A stretch of DNA of 64,000 nucleotides from an uncultured Tessaracoccus sp. (GCF_947286155.1 NZ_CAMYPD010000003.1:47190-111189), one strand, 5' to 3'. Positions 34,453-43,335 are shown, counted from the stretch's first letter. Notes: generated from the letters alone by a model not told the origin. Translations and numbers: made by a program.

Positions 34453-35883
34453 ATGGCTCGAGTTCGCAGACGTAAAAAGCTGTTCGTACCCGCACTGTGG
34501 CTGGCACTCGTAGATCTGGCTCTGCTCGTCATCGTGACGTTTACAGCCATCTACCTGCGCCAGGCCGTGCCCGGGTTCAGGAACGAAGGTCGCGACGTCG
34601 ACCAACTCGTCGCGCCCATTGCAGCCGGCCTCATTCCTGCGTGGCTGGCTCTGTTTGCCTTGGCTGGCACTTACGAGCGCCGATGGCTCGGCTCAGGGCC
34701 ACAGGAGTTCAAGCGGGTACTCAACATGTCGCTCCTAGTGGCGGCGCTGCTCGGGGTGACCGCGTACCTCTTTGACTACCCACTCTCCCGCGGCTTCTTC
34801 ATCTTCCTGTTCTCCATCGGCATCCCGCTACTGCTCTTGGGCCGCTGGGTGATGCGCCGGGTACTCCACGTGGCCTTAAGCTCCGGGAAGTTCAACACGC
34901 GAGTGCTGGTGGCAGGCGAGCAAAGCCACGTCGACGATCTGCTACGAGTCATCGAGCGCAACCGCTGGCTGGGATACCGCCCTGTAGGGCTCCTCATGCG
35001 CAACCATGAGCAAGGCATGGAGGCCCCGGGAGGCTTGCCTGTGCTGGGCACACCACGCGACGCAGTTACCGCCATCGAAGCCTCCCAAGCTGACGCCGTG
35101 GTCTTCGCGGAGGGCTCCTTCAGCCGCGCCCACGACTTCAACCGTCTCGCGCGCGCCCTGGAGGACGTGGACGCGCAGACCATCGTCGTGCCGGCCCTCA
35201 CCGACATCTCCGCTAGCCGCATGACGGTCCGCCCCGTCGCCGGCATCCCGCTGGTGCACGTCGAACGCCCCACCGCCGCCCGAGCCACCGCTTGGACGAA
35301 ACGGGTCTTCGACATATTCGGGGCAAGCGTGGCCATCCTTCTGTCTTGGCCCATCATGCTGGCCGTGGCACTGGCCATCAAGCTCGACGACGGCGGCCCC
35401 ATCTTGTTCCGCCAGGTGCGCGTGGGCACCAAGGGCAAAGAGTTCGAGTGCCTGAAGTTCCGCTCCATGGTGGTCAATGCGGAGGAGCTGAAGGCCGAAC
35501 TCATGGCGAAGAATGAAGCCGACGGCGCCCTGTTCAAGATGGAAGACGACCCGCGCATCACCCGCGTCGGTGGCTTCATCCGCCGCTACAGCCTCGACGA
35601 GTTCCCGCAGTTCTTCAACGTGCTCTTCGGCGACATGAGCCTCGTCGGCCCCCGCCCCGCACTACCCAGCGAAGTGCAGACCTACAAGAGCCACGTGCTG
35701 CGTCGCCTCGACGTGCGCCCCGGCATCACCGGACTGTGGCAGGTTTCCGGCCGCTCCGACCTCGACTGGGACGAGACCGTCCGACTCGACCTCTACTACG
35801 TCGACAACTGGTCCATGCTGCAAGACATCGCCATTCTCCTGCGCACGGTGCGCGTCGTGCTCCTCGGCTCTGGTGCCTACTGA
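34453..35883 (+). CDS. Undecaprenyl-phosphate sugar-1-phosphate transferase (initiating enzyme)
   Basis: A 476-residue polyisoprenyl-phosphate hexose-1-phosphate transferase. The N-terminal half has about four membrane segments and a nucleotide-binding-like middle (RVLVAGEQSHVDDLL). The C-terminal bacterial sugar transferase domain has KRVFDIFGASVAILLSWP, LFRQVRVGTKGKEFECLKFRSM, RRYSLDEFPQFFNVLFGDMSLVGPRP (catalytic D-E pair) and ITGLWQVSGRSDLDW. It transfers the first sugar phosphate to the lipid carrier. ATG 34453 is chosen; longer starts (TTG 34411, GTG 34423) are possible. It converges with the next gene, overlapping it by 7 bases. Confidence 0.9.
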   Translation: MARVRRRKKLFVPALWLALVDLALLVIVTFTAIYLRQAVPGFRNEGRDVDQLVAPIAAGLIPAWLALFALAGTYERRWLGSGPQEFKRVLNMSLLVAALLGVTAYLFDYPLSRGFFIFLFSIGIPLLLLGRWVMRRVLHVALSSGKFNTRVLVAGEQSHVDDLLRVIERNRWLGYRPVGLLMRNHEQGMEAPGGLPVLGTPRDAVTAIEASQADAVVFAEGSFSRAHDFNRLARALEDVDAQTIVVPALTDISASRMTVRPVAGIPLVHVERPTAARATAWTKRVFDIFGASVAILLSWPIMLAVALAIKLDDGGPILFRQVRVGTKGKEFECLKFRSMVVNAEELKAELMAKNEADGALFKMEDDPRITRVGGFIRRYSLDEFPQFFNVLFGDMSLVGPRPALPSEVQTYKSHVLRRLDVRPGITGLWQVSGRSDLDWDETVRLDLYYVDNWSMLQDIAILLRTVRVVLLGSGAY

Positions 35884-36938
35884 TTCTGCGGTTCGTCACC
35901 GGCTTGGGCTTGCTCGCCCTCTGGCGGTAGCGCTGCGGCAACCTCGGCGGCTACGTCCTCGATAAACTCCAGAACGCTACTCGTCCCCACGACGGGGCCT
36001 CCGGCCAGGAGATCGTCGGTGCCGAGCAGCACGGCCGCCGGAGTTCCGCCTATCTCGAGCGCGGTGCGCAGCATCCGGTGCGGGTCGAACAGCGCGTGCT
36101 CGATGGGGGCGATATCGCCCTTCTCCTCCAGCTCCAGCCCTCGCCCAACCTCCATCGTGTACACCTCGCGCAGCGCCACTGGCCCGAGCTTCTCTCGCAT
36201 CTGCCCCATCCGTTCGCTGACCGGCTTGCAGGAGCCGCAGCTTGGTGAAGTGAACACCAGCAGCTGCGCCTGCGTTCTCGCCAGCTCCCGCACCGAGTAG
36301 GTCACCCCAGTGGCGGTGATGACCGCCGCCGGCGGCGTCGGGTGCCGCACGTAGTCGAGCTCTCCGCCGTCTCGTGCTACCTCCGCAGGCTCGCCCGCGA
36401 CGGGGCCGGGCATGGGCGTAGGGCGCCCCCCGACGATCAGCGTCGCCACCAGCGCCGCCACGCCTGCACCCAGCACCCAGCCCCACACGCCGGGCCCGCC
36501 GGTGACGACGTACCCCAAAGGCATGCGTCCAACCACGACCGCGTAGGCCACACCCACGCCCGCAACGAGGGTGAGCAGCACGTTGCGGGCGAGCGTGCGA
36601 CGGGTCACCTCGCCCATGCCGAGCCGCCCGAAGCAATTGCAATCCACGGGGTAGCCGAAGGTGAGGGCCCGCCCAATGACGACGGTGTAGGCGAGCATCA
36701 GCGCTAGTGCCGCCACCGCGACGATCACCCCCGCCACCCCGGGCAGCACGAGCAGCGCCACTGCCAACGCCAGCTCTGCCCAGGGCAGCGCGAGCCGGAA
36801 GAACGGGCGACCCAGCCAGCGCGGCAGGCGCAGCGCGCTGAACGCGCTCGCGACATCCTCCGGTTGGCGCACCTTTGCGATTCCGCTCACCGCGAGAACA
36901 ACGGCAACAATGAGGGGGGCGAGCACGAGTGGAGACAT
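35877..36938 (-). CDS. MauE/DoxX-type membrane protein with C-terminal thioredoxin-like domain
   Basis: A 353-residue protein with an N-terminal four-helix membrane domain of the MauE type, including VDCNCFGRLGMGE (about 98-110) with C100 and C102, and two more hydrophobic segments at about 120-170. The C-terminal part is a thioredoxin-like domain with a redox motif SCGSC (C234 and C237). Such proteins pass reducing power across the membrane or fold cysteine-containing exported proteins. The exported proteins encoded nearby contain cysteines, which makes them possible clients (inference). ATG 36938 is used. Confidence 0.75.
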   Translation of the reverse strand: MSPLVLAPLIVAVVLAVSGIAKVRQPEDVASAFSALRLPRWLGRPFFRLALPWAELALAVALLVLPGVAGVIVAVAALALMLAYTVVIGRALTFGYPVDCNCFGRLGMGEVTRRTLARNVLLTLVAGVGVAYAVVVGRMPLGYVVTGGPGVWGWVLGAGVAALVATLIVGGRPTPMPGPVAGEPAEVARDGGELDYVRHPTPPAAVITATGVTYSVRELARTQAQLLVFTSPSCGSCKPVSERMGQMREKLGPVALREVYTMEVGRGLELEEKGDIAPIEHALFDPHRMLRTALEIGGTPAAVLLGTDDLLAGGPVVGTSSVLEFIEDVAAEVAAALPPEGEQAQAGDEPQNQ

Positions 36939-37039
36939 GGGACGCATTCTACTGACGCACTGCCTGGCATGCGCAGTGACAATCCTTATCCCGACGGTAT
37001 ACTCCAGGCTGACATGAGGAACTCGAGGGAAGGTACGCA

Positions 37040-38455
37040 ATGACGCAGTTGCGGGTGGAGCGCACCCCCATCGACGGCCTACTCGTGCTACACCTCCCCG
37101 TGCACGGCGATGCTCGCGGCTGGTTCAAGGAAAATTGGCAGCGAGAAAAGATGCTCGCCCTCGGCCTGCCCGACTTCGGCCCGGTGCAGAACAACATGTC
37201 GTTCAACGCCCACGCCGGAGCCACTCGCGGCATTCACGCCGAGCCGTGGGACAAGCTCGTCTCCTGCGCCACCGGACGCATCTTCGGCGCCTGGGTGGAT
37301 CTGCGCGAAGGCGACGGGTTCGGCCGAGCGTTCACCGTCGAGATGGGCCCCGAGACAGCCGTGTTCGTGCCCTACGGGGTGGGCAACTCCTACCAGGCGC
37401 TCGAAGACGGAACCGTCTACTCCTACCTCGTCAACGACCACTGGTCTCCTGAGGCGCGCTCAAAATACACCTACCTCAATCTCTTCGACGAGACCGTCGC
37501 CATCGACTGGCCTATCCCCGCTGAGCAAGCGGAAATCTCCGACGCCGACCGCACCCATCCGCGGCTAACCGACGTCACCCCCATGCGCCCCCGAGCGACG
37601 GCCCCCCTCGCCTCCCGCGAGGTGCTGATTCTGGGCGCCGACGGGCAGCTCGGCACCGAACTCCAGCGGTTGTTGCCGGATGCGACGACGCTTCGTCGCG
37701 AAGCGCTGAATCTGGAAGATCCGGCCGCGATTGAGGCCTACGATTTCTCGGGCATCGACGTGGTCATCAACGCCGCCGCCTACACCGCCGTCGACGCCGC
37801 CGAGACACCGGAGGGTCACCGTCGGGCGTGGGCCGTCAACGCCACCGCCGTCGCACGACTGGCCGCGGCTGCCCGTCGCGACGACTTCCTGCTGGTGCAC
37901 GTCTCCTCCGACTACGTCTTCGACGGGTCCGCAGAAGAGCACCCGGAGGACGAGCCGCTCAGTCCGCTGGGGGTGTATGGGCAGACGAAGGCCGCCGGCG
38001 ACCTGGCCGCGATGGGCGCCCCGCGCCACCTCATTGCCCGCACGAGCTGGGTGGTGGGAGCAGGCCCCAACTTCGTCCGCACCATGGCAGGCCTGGCCGA
38101 CCGAGGCGTGTCCCCCACCGTCATCGCCGACGCCACCGGGCGCCTCACCTTCACGTCGACGCTGGCAAGCGCCATCGTGCACCTCGTCGAGCACGATGTG
38201 CAGGGGGTGGTCAACGTCTCCAACCTTGGCCCCGTCACGAGCTGGTACCACATTGCCCGCCGCGTCTTCGAGCTTCGCGGCCGCAACCCCGACGACGTCA
38301 CGCCCGTCACCCAGGAGGAATACACCGCGGGCAAGGAAGGCGTCGCGCCCCGCCCGCTGCACAGCGCTTTCCGCCTCGACCAATTGCGCGCCACGGGCTT
38401 CACTCCCGACGATGCCTTCGCCGCCCTAGAGCACTACTGCTCGGAGCTGTCATGA
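37040..38455 (+). CDS. rmlCD: RmlC-RmlD fusion: dTDP-4-dehydrorhamnose epimerase/reductase
   Basis: A 471-residue bifunctional enzyme. Residues 1-180 are an RmlC-like cupin epimerase (DARGWFKENWQRE, ATRGIHAEPWDKLVSC with the catalytic His, GVGNSYQALEDGTVYSYLV). Residues 190-471 are RmlD, an NAD(P)-dependent reductase (VLILGADGQLGTELQRLL, NAAAYTAVDAAE, HVSSDYVFDG, YGQTKAAGD with the Y-x-x-x-K). Together they finish dTDP-L-rhamnose. The stop overlaps the HprK-like gene by 4 bases, so the two functions share an operon. Such fusions are known from Actinobacteria. Confidence 0.94.
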   Translation: MTQLRVERTPIDGLLVLHLPVHGDARGWFKENWQREKMLALGLPDFGPVQNNMSFNAHAGATRGIHAEPWDKLVSCATGRIFGAWVDLREGDGFGRAFTVEMGPETAVFVPYGVGNSYQALEDGTVYSYLVNDHWSPEARSKYTYLNLFDETVAIDWPIPAEQAEISDADRTHPRLTDVTPMRPRATAPLASREVLILGADGQLGTELQRLLPDATTLRREALNLEDPAAIEAYDFSGIDVVINAAAYTAVDAAETPEGHRRAWAVNATAVARLAAAARRDDFLLVHVSSDYVFDGSAEEHPEDEPLSPLGVYGQTKAAGDLAAMGAPRHLIARTSWVVGAGPNFVRTMAGLADRGVSPTVIADATGRLTFTSTLASAIVHLVEHDVQGVVNVSNLGPVTSWYHIARRVFELRGRNPDDVTPVTQEEYTAGKEGVAPRPLHSAFRLDQLRATGFTPDDAFAALEHYCSELS

Positions 38456-39324
38456 GCGCCTCGCTCCTCATTCGCGGCATCGGCGTCCTGGCAGAGCTCA
38501 TTGTCACCGACGGTGAGCTAGGCCCAGAGCAGGACGCGCTGCTGGCCGATGAGCTCCGGCGCGTGTGGGCGCGCTGCCTGGTGAACCCCGCCACGCTACG
38601 CCCAGATGAGGCCCCCGAAACCACCGTGCGACTGCAGCTCACCAACGACGCGGAGCCCACTGCGAGTACCCTCGACCAAGCGTTCGCAGCGAACACCCTC
38701 GACGAACCCCAGCCCGACGACGAATACACCGTCGTCGCGCACGACATCGAGGCCCTGCTCACCTCCGCCACCCAGACGATCACCCGCGCCCTGCTCGCCC
38801 GCCGGATCGGTCGTCGGCTCCTCCTGCACGCCGGGTGCGTCGCGCACCCCGTCACCGGCAAGGCGCTCGCCTTCGCCGCTGGCGGCGGCACGGGGAAGAC
38901 GACGCTGACCATCGGCCTGGCGAAGCGCTACTCCTACATCACCGACGAGACCCTCTGCGTCAACGCCGACGGCGACATCGCCCCCTACCCCAAGCCGCTG
39001 TCCGTCGTGGGCGCCGGGCGCTACTACAAGGCCGAGCGCTCCCCCGACGAGCTGGGCCTGGCGAGCATCGGGGCCGAGCCACTCCTCGTCGGGCTGGTGC
39101 TGCTGCGTCGAGACCCGGAGGTCACCGACGTGACGGTGGAAGACCTGCCGCTGCTCACCGCCATCGAAGAGCTGGTGCCGCAATCGTCGTCCATCCACCG
39201 CTTGCCCGAGCCGCTGCACGCCGTCGCGAACATCATTGACCTCGTCGACGGCATCCAACGCTGGACATATTCCGAGTGGGAGATGCTGGAGCCACTCGTC
39301 GAAGCACGATTGGGGACGGTCTGA
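38452..39324 (+). CDS. HPr-kinase-like ATPase (HprK-related)
   Basis: A 290-residue protein with a P-loop kinase-like domain. Walker A AGGGTGKTT is at 143-151, preceded by LLLHAGCV (123-130, with the conserved H126) and followed by ITDETLCVN. The N-terminal 100 residues are Glu/Asp-rich and uncharacterised. HprK-like proteins with a neighbouring PqqD are known from polysaccharide and RiPP-like clusters (HPr-rel-A type), where their substrate is undetermined. It is translationally coupled to the rmlCD gene by ATGA and ends one base before the PqqD-like start. Confidence 0.7.
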   Translation: MSASLLIRGIGVLAELIVTDGELGPEQDALLADELRRVWARCLVNPATLRPDEAPETTVRLQLTNDAEPTASTLDQAFAANTLDEPQPDDEYTVVAHDIEALLTSATQTITRALLARRIGRRLLLHAGCVAHPVTGKALAFAAGGGTGKTTLTIGLAKRYSYITDETLCVNADGDIAPYPKPLSVVGAGRYYKAERSPDELGLASIGAEPLLVGLVLLRRDPEVTDVTVEDLPLLTAIEELVPQSSSIHRLPEPLHAVANIIDLVDGIQRWTYSEWEMLEPLVEARLGTV

Positions 39325-39325
39325 C

Positions 39326-39589
39326 GTGCGCTACCAAACGAATGGGGAGCTTCTGGACGTGCTCGAGGAGGGCACCGACGCGCTCATGCTCGTCGACGAC
39401 CGCCTCGTGCGAGGCAGCGTGGTGACCGTCGACATCCTGTGGCTGTGCAGCACCCCGCGCACCATCGACGAGCTCGCCGCCCACTGCCTGGAGGCGTTCG
39501 GGGCGCCCCCGGGAGCGACGATAGAGGAGGCCACGCTCGCCGCTGTGCGCTCCCTGATCGACGTGAAGGCGCTGCGGGAGGTGCCGTGA
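39326..39589 (+). CDS. PqqD-like small protein
   Basis: An 87-residue protein from GTG 39326 to 39589 with the PqqD/RRE winged-helix-like layout: strands DALMLVDDRLVRGSVVTVDILWLCS, then helices beginning PRTIDELAAHCLEAF. In RiPP pathways the PqqD/RRE fold recognises peptides and presents them to enzymes. Here the neighbours are an HprK-like kinase and a nucleotidyltransferase, so the usual substrate is unclear. The stop overlaps the GTG of the next gene (GTGA). Confidence 0.6.
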   Translation: MRYQTNGELLDVLEEGTDALMLVDDRLVRGSVVTVDILWLCSTPRTIDELAAHCLEAFGAPPGATIEEATLAAVRSLIDVKALREVP

Positions 39590-40473
39590 TCCCGACGCCC
39601 GAGCGGCTGCAGCTCACGCATGCGGCCATCCAGTTCGTGTGCGAGTTAGAAGGCGCGCGAGCCCTGCACATCAAGGGGCCTGCGTTGCATACCGAGCTGC
39701 TACAACTTGAAGACGGACAGCCTGTGCCCCGCTCCTCCACCGACGCCGACGTGCTCATCGAGCCGCGCCTAGCACGTCGCGTGATGCAAAGCCTGATGAA
39801 GCAGGGCTGGCGGCGTGTGGCGTCGTTCGAGACGGGCTCCCCGTTCGGGCACGCAGCCTGCGTGTGGCATGACAAGCTCGGCTACGCCGACATCCACCGC
39901 TCCTTTCCGGGCATCGGGTTGCGCCCCAACGACGCCTTCGACCGCTTCTGGCACGACCGCACCGCGATCCAGCTCGGGCACCGCGTCTGCTACGTGCCGA
40001 GCCTGGAGCACCAGCGGCTCATCCTGCTGCTGCATGCGGCCCGCAGCGGCGACCCGGGAGTGGCCGACGTCGAGGCCGCCTGGCGCCGCCCCGACGACGA
40101 GGTGCGCTCCCGCACCCGCCAGGTGGCGCGCGAATTCGACGCCGAACTGCCCCTCGCGGCGGCCATCGGCGAACTCGAACAGTACCGCGATGACCGCCAC
40201 TACGAGCTGTGGAAGCAGTTCTCCAGCGGCGATCACGTCGTGCGCTCCGCCGAATGGCGCGCCCGCCTCAAAGCCGCCCGCGGCCCTGTTGACGCAGCGA
40301 AGCTCGTCGTGCGCTCCGTCCTGGTCAACACCGACCGCCTCGCCATGGACCTTGGACGACGCCCCACCCCTACCGAGGTGTGGAAGGCGTGGCTGCGGCG
40401 GATGCATCGCGCCGTCGACGAGAATGTCACCCACCACGACACTCCCCATCCGGAGCAGGAGGATCCCCGATGA
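39586..40473 (+). CDS. Nucleotidyltransferase-family protein (NTP_transf_5 type)
   Basis: A 295-residue protein of the uncharacterised nucleotidyltransferase family (PF14907 type). The region ALHIKGPALHTELL (about 26-39) and PRSSTDADVLIEP (about 48-60) are the nucleotidyltransferase-fold signature with the D-x-D pair. Later blocks are HAACVWHDKLGYADIHRSFPG (about 87-107) and a helical C-terminal half ending in a His-rich tail. The GTG start overlaps the upstream stop by four bases and its stop overlaps the next gene likewise. It fits the recurring set of HprK-like, PqqD and nucleotidyltransferase genes; the nucleotide target is unknown. Confidence 0.65.
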   Translation: MIPTPERLQLTHAAIQFVCELEGARALHIKGPALHTELLQLEDGQPVPRSSTDADVLIEPRLARRVMQSLMKQGWRRVASFETGSPFGHAACVWHDKLGYADIHRSFPGIGLRPNDAFDRFWHDRTAIQLGHRVCYVPSLEHQRLILLLHAARSGDPGVADVEAAWRRPDDEVRSRTRQVAREFDAELPLAAAIGELEQYRDDRHYELWKQFSSGDHVVRSAEWRARLKAARGPVDAAKLVVRSVLVNTDRLAMDLGRRPTPTEVWKAWLRRMHRAVDENVTHHDTPHPEQEDPR

Positions 40474-41339
40474 GCAGCTACCGCGTACACCCGGACACCG
40501 CCTGGGTTCACGATCCAAAAACCGACACGATCCACGTGATGCCACTGCCCGCAGGCGAGCCTATGATGATCGGTGGCACCGGCTGCGTGATCTACCTCGA
40601 CGTGGTGGCCGGGCTCGACCCGGTGGCCGAGGCCCTCAACCGCTGGGATGCGCCCGAAGACGAAGTCCGCACCGGCACCGTGCAGTTTCTGCAGGCCCTC
40701 GTCGAGGCCGGTGTTCTGATGACCGACAAAACCCCCGCCGCCAAGGTGGAGCGGAAGGCTGTCGTCGAGGAGGTACCAGAGGAAGCGCAACAGGTCGAGG
40801 CCTTGCGGGAATTGAGGCTGTTGTTCGTCTGCACGGCGAACATCTGCCGCTCTGCCTATGCCGACCGTCGCATGCGTCACCTTCGGCTGCCGGGGATCGT
40901 TGTCAATTCCGCCGGCACGCAGGCGCTCGTCGGACAGCCCGTCGACCCACCGATGGCGCGACACCTCACCGATCCCAATGACGGGTCAAACCACAGCGCG
41001 AAGCAGATCACCCGTGAACTCGTCGAGGGAGCGAACCTCGTCATCGCGATGAGCGAACGGCACCGCAACTACATCCTTGAGGAATGGCCGCAGGCGGCGA
41101 TGAAGACGTTCCTGATCGGGCATGTGGCCCGGGAGTTGCAGCACCTGCCAAACTCTGCCCGCCCCGAGGACGTGGCCCCCTACCTGTGGGCGCATCGCAC
41201 CGTCGAGCGCGGCGACTCCGTGCACGATCCCTACGGGCGCGGTGATTCTGTGGCTGAGGAGACTGCGCGTATCATTGACTCGCATCTCGACGTGATTGCC
41301 AAGGTGCTTGGAAGAACCATGATGGGAGCGCTGCAATGA
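40470..41339 (+). CDS. PqqD-like domain fused to low-molecular-weight tyrosine phosphatase
   Basis: A 289-residue fusion. Residues 1-90 resemble PqqD (WVHDPKTDTIHVMPLPAGEPMMIGGTGCVIYLDVV, then a helical part). Residues 115-289 are a low-molecular-weight protein tyrosine phosphatase with the active-site loop VCTANICRS (C121, R127), IAMSERHRN (about 192-200) and the general-acid D253 in HDPYG. Such phosphatases reverse the BY-kinases of polysaccharide loci (here the kinase at 32698). The PqqD part may dock a partner. It is coupled to both neighbours by 4-base overlaps. Confidence 0.75.
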   Translation: MSSYRVHPDTAWVHDPKTDTIHVMPLPAGEPMMIGGTGCVIYLDVVAGLDPVAEALNRWDAPEDEVRTGTVQFLQALVEAGVLMTDKTPAAKVERKAVVEEVPEEAQQVEALRELRLLFVCTANICRSAYADRRMRHLRLPGIVVNSAGTQALVGQPVDPPMARHLTDPNDGSNHSAKQITRELVEGANLVIAMSERHRNYILEEWPQAAMKTFLIGHVARELQHLPNSARPEDVAPYLWAHRTVERGDSVHDPYGRGDSVAEETARIIDSHLDVIAKVLGRTMMGALQ

Positions 41340-42379
41340 GCGACAGTGTCTTGGACGAGGACGGTCTGCGGGAAACTGACGACAGCACGCCACGTCGCGC
41401 CGCAGGGCGCAAGCAGAATCGTCGCGCGCTCACCGTCACCCTCGCGCTGTTGGGTGTGGTGCTGCTGCTGGCGATCGGGGTACTTGCCTGGTACGGCAAG
41501 GCGCTGAACGATGCGCTCAACTCGATCCACCGCTCGAAGGATCTCCTGCCGCCCAGCGAGACGTGGTCGCCGCCATCTGGCAAGGCCGCCAAGCCGGGCG
41601 AAGACAACGCGCCGGTCAACATCCTCATCATCGGCTCCGACTCCCGCGGTGCCGACCGTGGCCGTTCCGACGCGCTGATCCTCGCGCATCTCTCAGGTGA
41701 TCGCAAGAGCGTCCACCTCATCTCTATCCCGCGTGACTACTGGGTCAACATTCCAGGTAAGAAGGTGGCCAAAATCAATGCCGCCTACTCGTGGGGTGGC
41801 GCTCCGCTGGCTGTGCAAACGGTGCAGCAATTGCTTGGCATCCACATCGACCATGTGGCGATCACAGACTTCGAGGGGTTTAAGAAAGCAATCGACGCCG
41901 TCGGCGGTGTGACGGTCTACAACAAGCAGGCTTCCTCGTGGGGCGGGCACTCGTGGCCCAAGGGTGAGGTGACGCTCGCCACCGGCGAGGACGCGCGCTG
42001 GTACGTCGGGCAGCGCTACAACCTGGCAAACGGCGAGTTCGACCGTCAGGAGCGCCAGCGCGACGTGACCCTGGCGGTGTTCGACAAGCTCACCTCGCGT
42101 GGGGTGTTAGCCGACCCGATCAAGTTCCGCGAGGCCGTCACCGCGATCGGGCCGAGTTTCACCGTCGACGATGCTCTCACCAACGACCGGATCACCAAGC
42201 TCGCGATGAGTCTTGGTTTCGAGGGCTCCTCGAATATCCGCTCCTACAGCGCTCCGTGGGCGGGCTTCGGCAGGTCGGTGGACAGGCAGTCGTACGTCAG
42301 AGTCGATGAAGAACGCCTGTCTCAACTCGGGCAGGCCCTGCGTGATGACGAGATGGAGAAGTACTACTCAAAGAAGTAG
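41336..42379 (+). CDS. LytR-CpsA-Psr (LCP) family protein
   Basis: A 347-residue membrane-anchored phosphotransferase. A basic cytoplasmic N-terminus (about residues 15-30) is followed by one membrane segment (about 33-52) and the extracellular LCP domain: NILIIGSDSRGADRGRSDALILAHLSGDRKSVHLISIPRDYWVNIPG (about 97-143), with the conserved Asp and Arg residues that bind pyrophosphate-linked lipid, and HVAITDFEGFKKAIDAVGGV. LCP proteins attach glycopolymers to peptidoglycan. It is the last gene of the rightward operon that starts at 37040. Confidence 0.92.
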   Translation: MSDSVLDEDGLRETDDSTPRRAAGRKQNRRALTVTLALLGVVLLLAIGVLAWYGKALNDALNSIHRSKDLLPPSETWSPPSGKAAKPGEDNAPVNILIIGSDSRGADRGRSDALILAHLSGDRKSVHLISIPRDYWVNIPGKKVAKINAAYSWGGAPLAVQTVQQLLGIHIDHVAITDFEGFKKAIDAVGGVTVYNKQASSWGGHSWPKGEVTLATGEDARWYVGQRYNLANGEFDRQERQRDVTLAVFDKLTSRGVLADPIKFREAVTAIGPSFTVDDALTNDRITKLAMSLGFEGSSNIRSYSAPWAGFGRSVDRQSYVRVDEERLSQLGQALRDDEMEKYYSKK

Positions 42380-42772
42380 TTTTTTACAGAGTGCCACTCT
42401 CACCGGATAGTGACCCTTTCGTTGGCTAGCGTGTGCGTTGAGGGTTCTCGTCAGGCAACTACTCATAGGTGTCAGCGAATGGTCGGAATGGCCCGACTGA
42501 GTACTAGTGTCGCTGCACTGCATGATGAACGACTGCCTTTCAGCGGTCGGATGATGGGTGCAAAACCCCTTGTCAGACGATGGTCCATGACGGATGGTGC
42601 CCACTTCGCAAGCTGAACTCCTGAGTACCTATACCCAGCACCTCCCGGACCTCGTACTCAACCAAAACCCGTAATGACGCCCACATGATTTGAGGTTTGG
42701 CCCCTCGTTTTCCTGTCATCATCGAAGTGTGAGGCCGTCGGGTCACCCCGGCGGAGAGATGAGGAGAACACC
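42380..42772. other. Intergenic region before the WhiB gene
   Basis: About 390 bases after the LCP gene. A TTTTTT stretch at its left edge with weak dyad symmetry may end LCP transcription. It holds the promoter for the WhiB gene; the GAGATGAGGAGAACACC site precedes the ATG at 42773. I see no gene in between. Confidence 0.5.
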
Positions 42773-43315
42773 ATGACCGATCAGCTAGCGCCCTGCGTCA
42801 ACGCGTCCAACGTCTTCCTACACCCGCTCCTGGAAGACGGTGCCAATCCCAACACGCGTGCCGAGCGTCGCGAGCAGGCCATGCTTCGAACCCAGGCAGC
42901 GCGCCTCTGCGCCGACTGCCCTATGCTCGCACAGTGTCTCTCCGACGCAGTCGTGAAGCACGAGGTGACCGGCTTCGTCGCTGGCACCACCAAGCGTCAG
43001 CGTCAGGAGATCCGCGCCCGTCTCGGAGTCCAGATCAGCAACGAGAACATAGACATCTACGCAGGCGTCAACTCGGGTCGCCAGTTTGATCGCCAAGAGA
43101 TTCTCCGCATACGTCAGGCCAACCCGGACGAGCCGCTCAGCGTCATCGCGCAGAAGATCGGCTGCTCCGTCTCGACGGTGAAACGTCACCTCCGGCGGAT
43201 CGAACTCGACAGCAGCGCGCCAGCGGAACCGAAAACTCCCGTCGTGCCTAGCCCAGAAGACGTGCTCGCCACCGCCAAGGCGCTGCGCGCCAGCAGCCAA
43301 CGCGTCGCCGCCTGA
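42773..43315 (+). CDS. WhiB-family iron-sulfur regulator with C-terminal HTH
   Basis: A 180-residue protein. Four cysteines (C8, C46, C49, C55) in the order C-x37-C-x2-C-x5-C match the WhiB iron-sulfur site. The usual GVWGG turn is replaced by TGFVAGTT (66-73), followed by the basic KRQRQEIRARLG. A long extension (about 100-145) looks like a helix-turn-helix (DRQEILRIRQA ... SVIAQKIGCSVSTVKRHLRR), unusual for short WhiB proteins, and the last 30 residues are Ala/Pro-rich. It is preceded by a good ribosome binding site. The target genes are not known. Confidence 0.78.
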   Translation: MTDQLAPCVNASNVFLHPLLEDGANPNTRAERREQAMLRTQAARLCADCPMLAQCLSDAVVKHEVTGFVAGTTKRQRQEIRARLGVQISNENIDIYAGVNSGRQFDRQEILRIRQANPDEPLSVIAQKIGCSVSTVKRHLRRIELDSSAPAEPKTPVVPSPEDVLATAKALRASSQRVAA

Positions 43316-43335
43316 TTCTCCATCCCCATGCTTCC

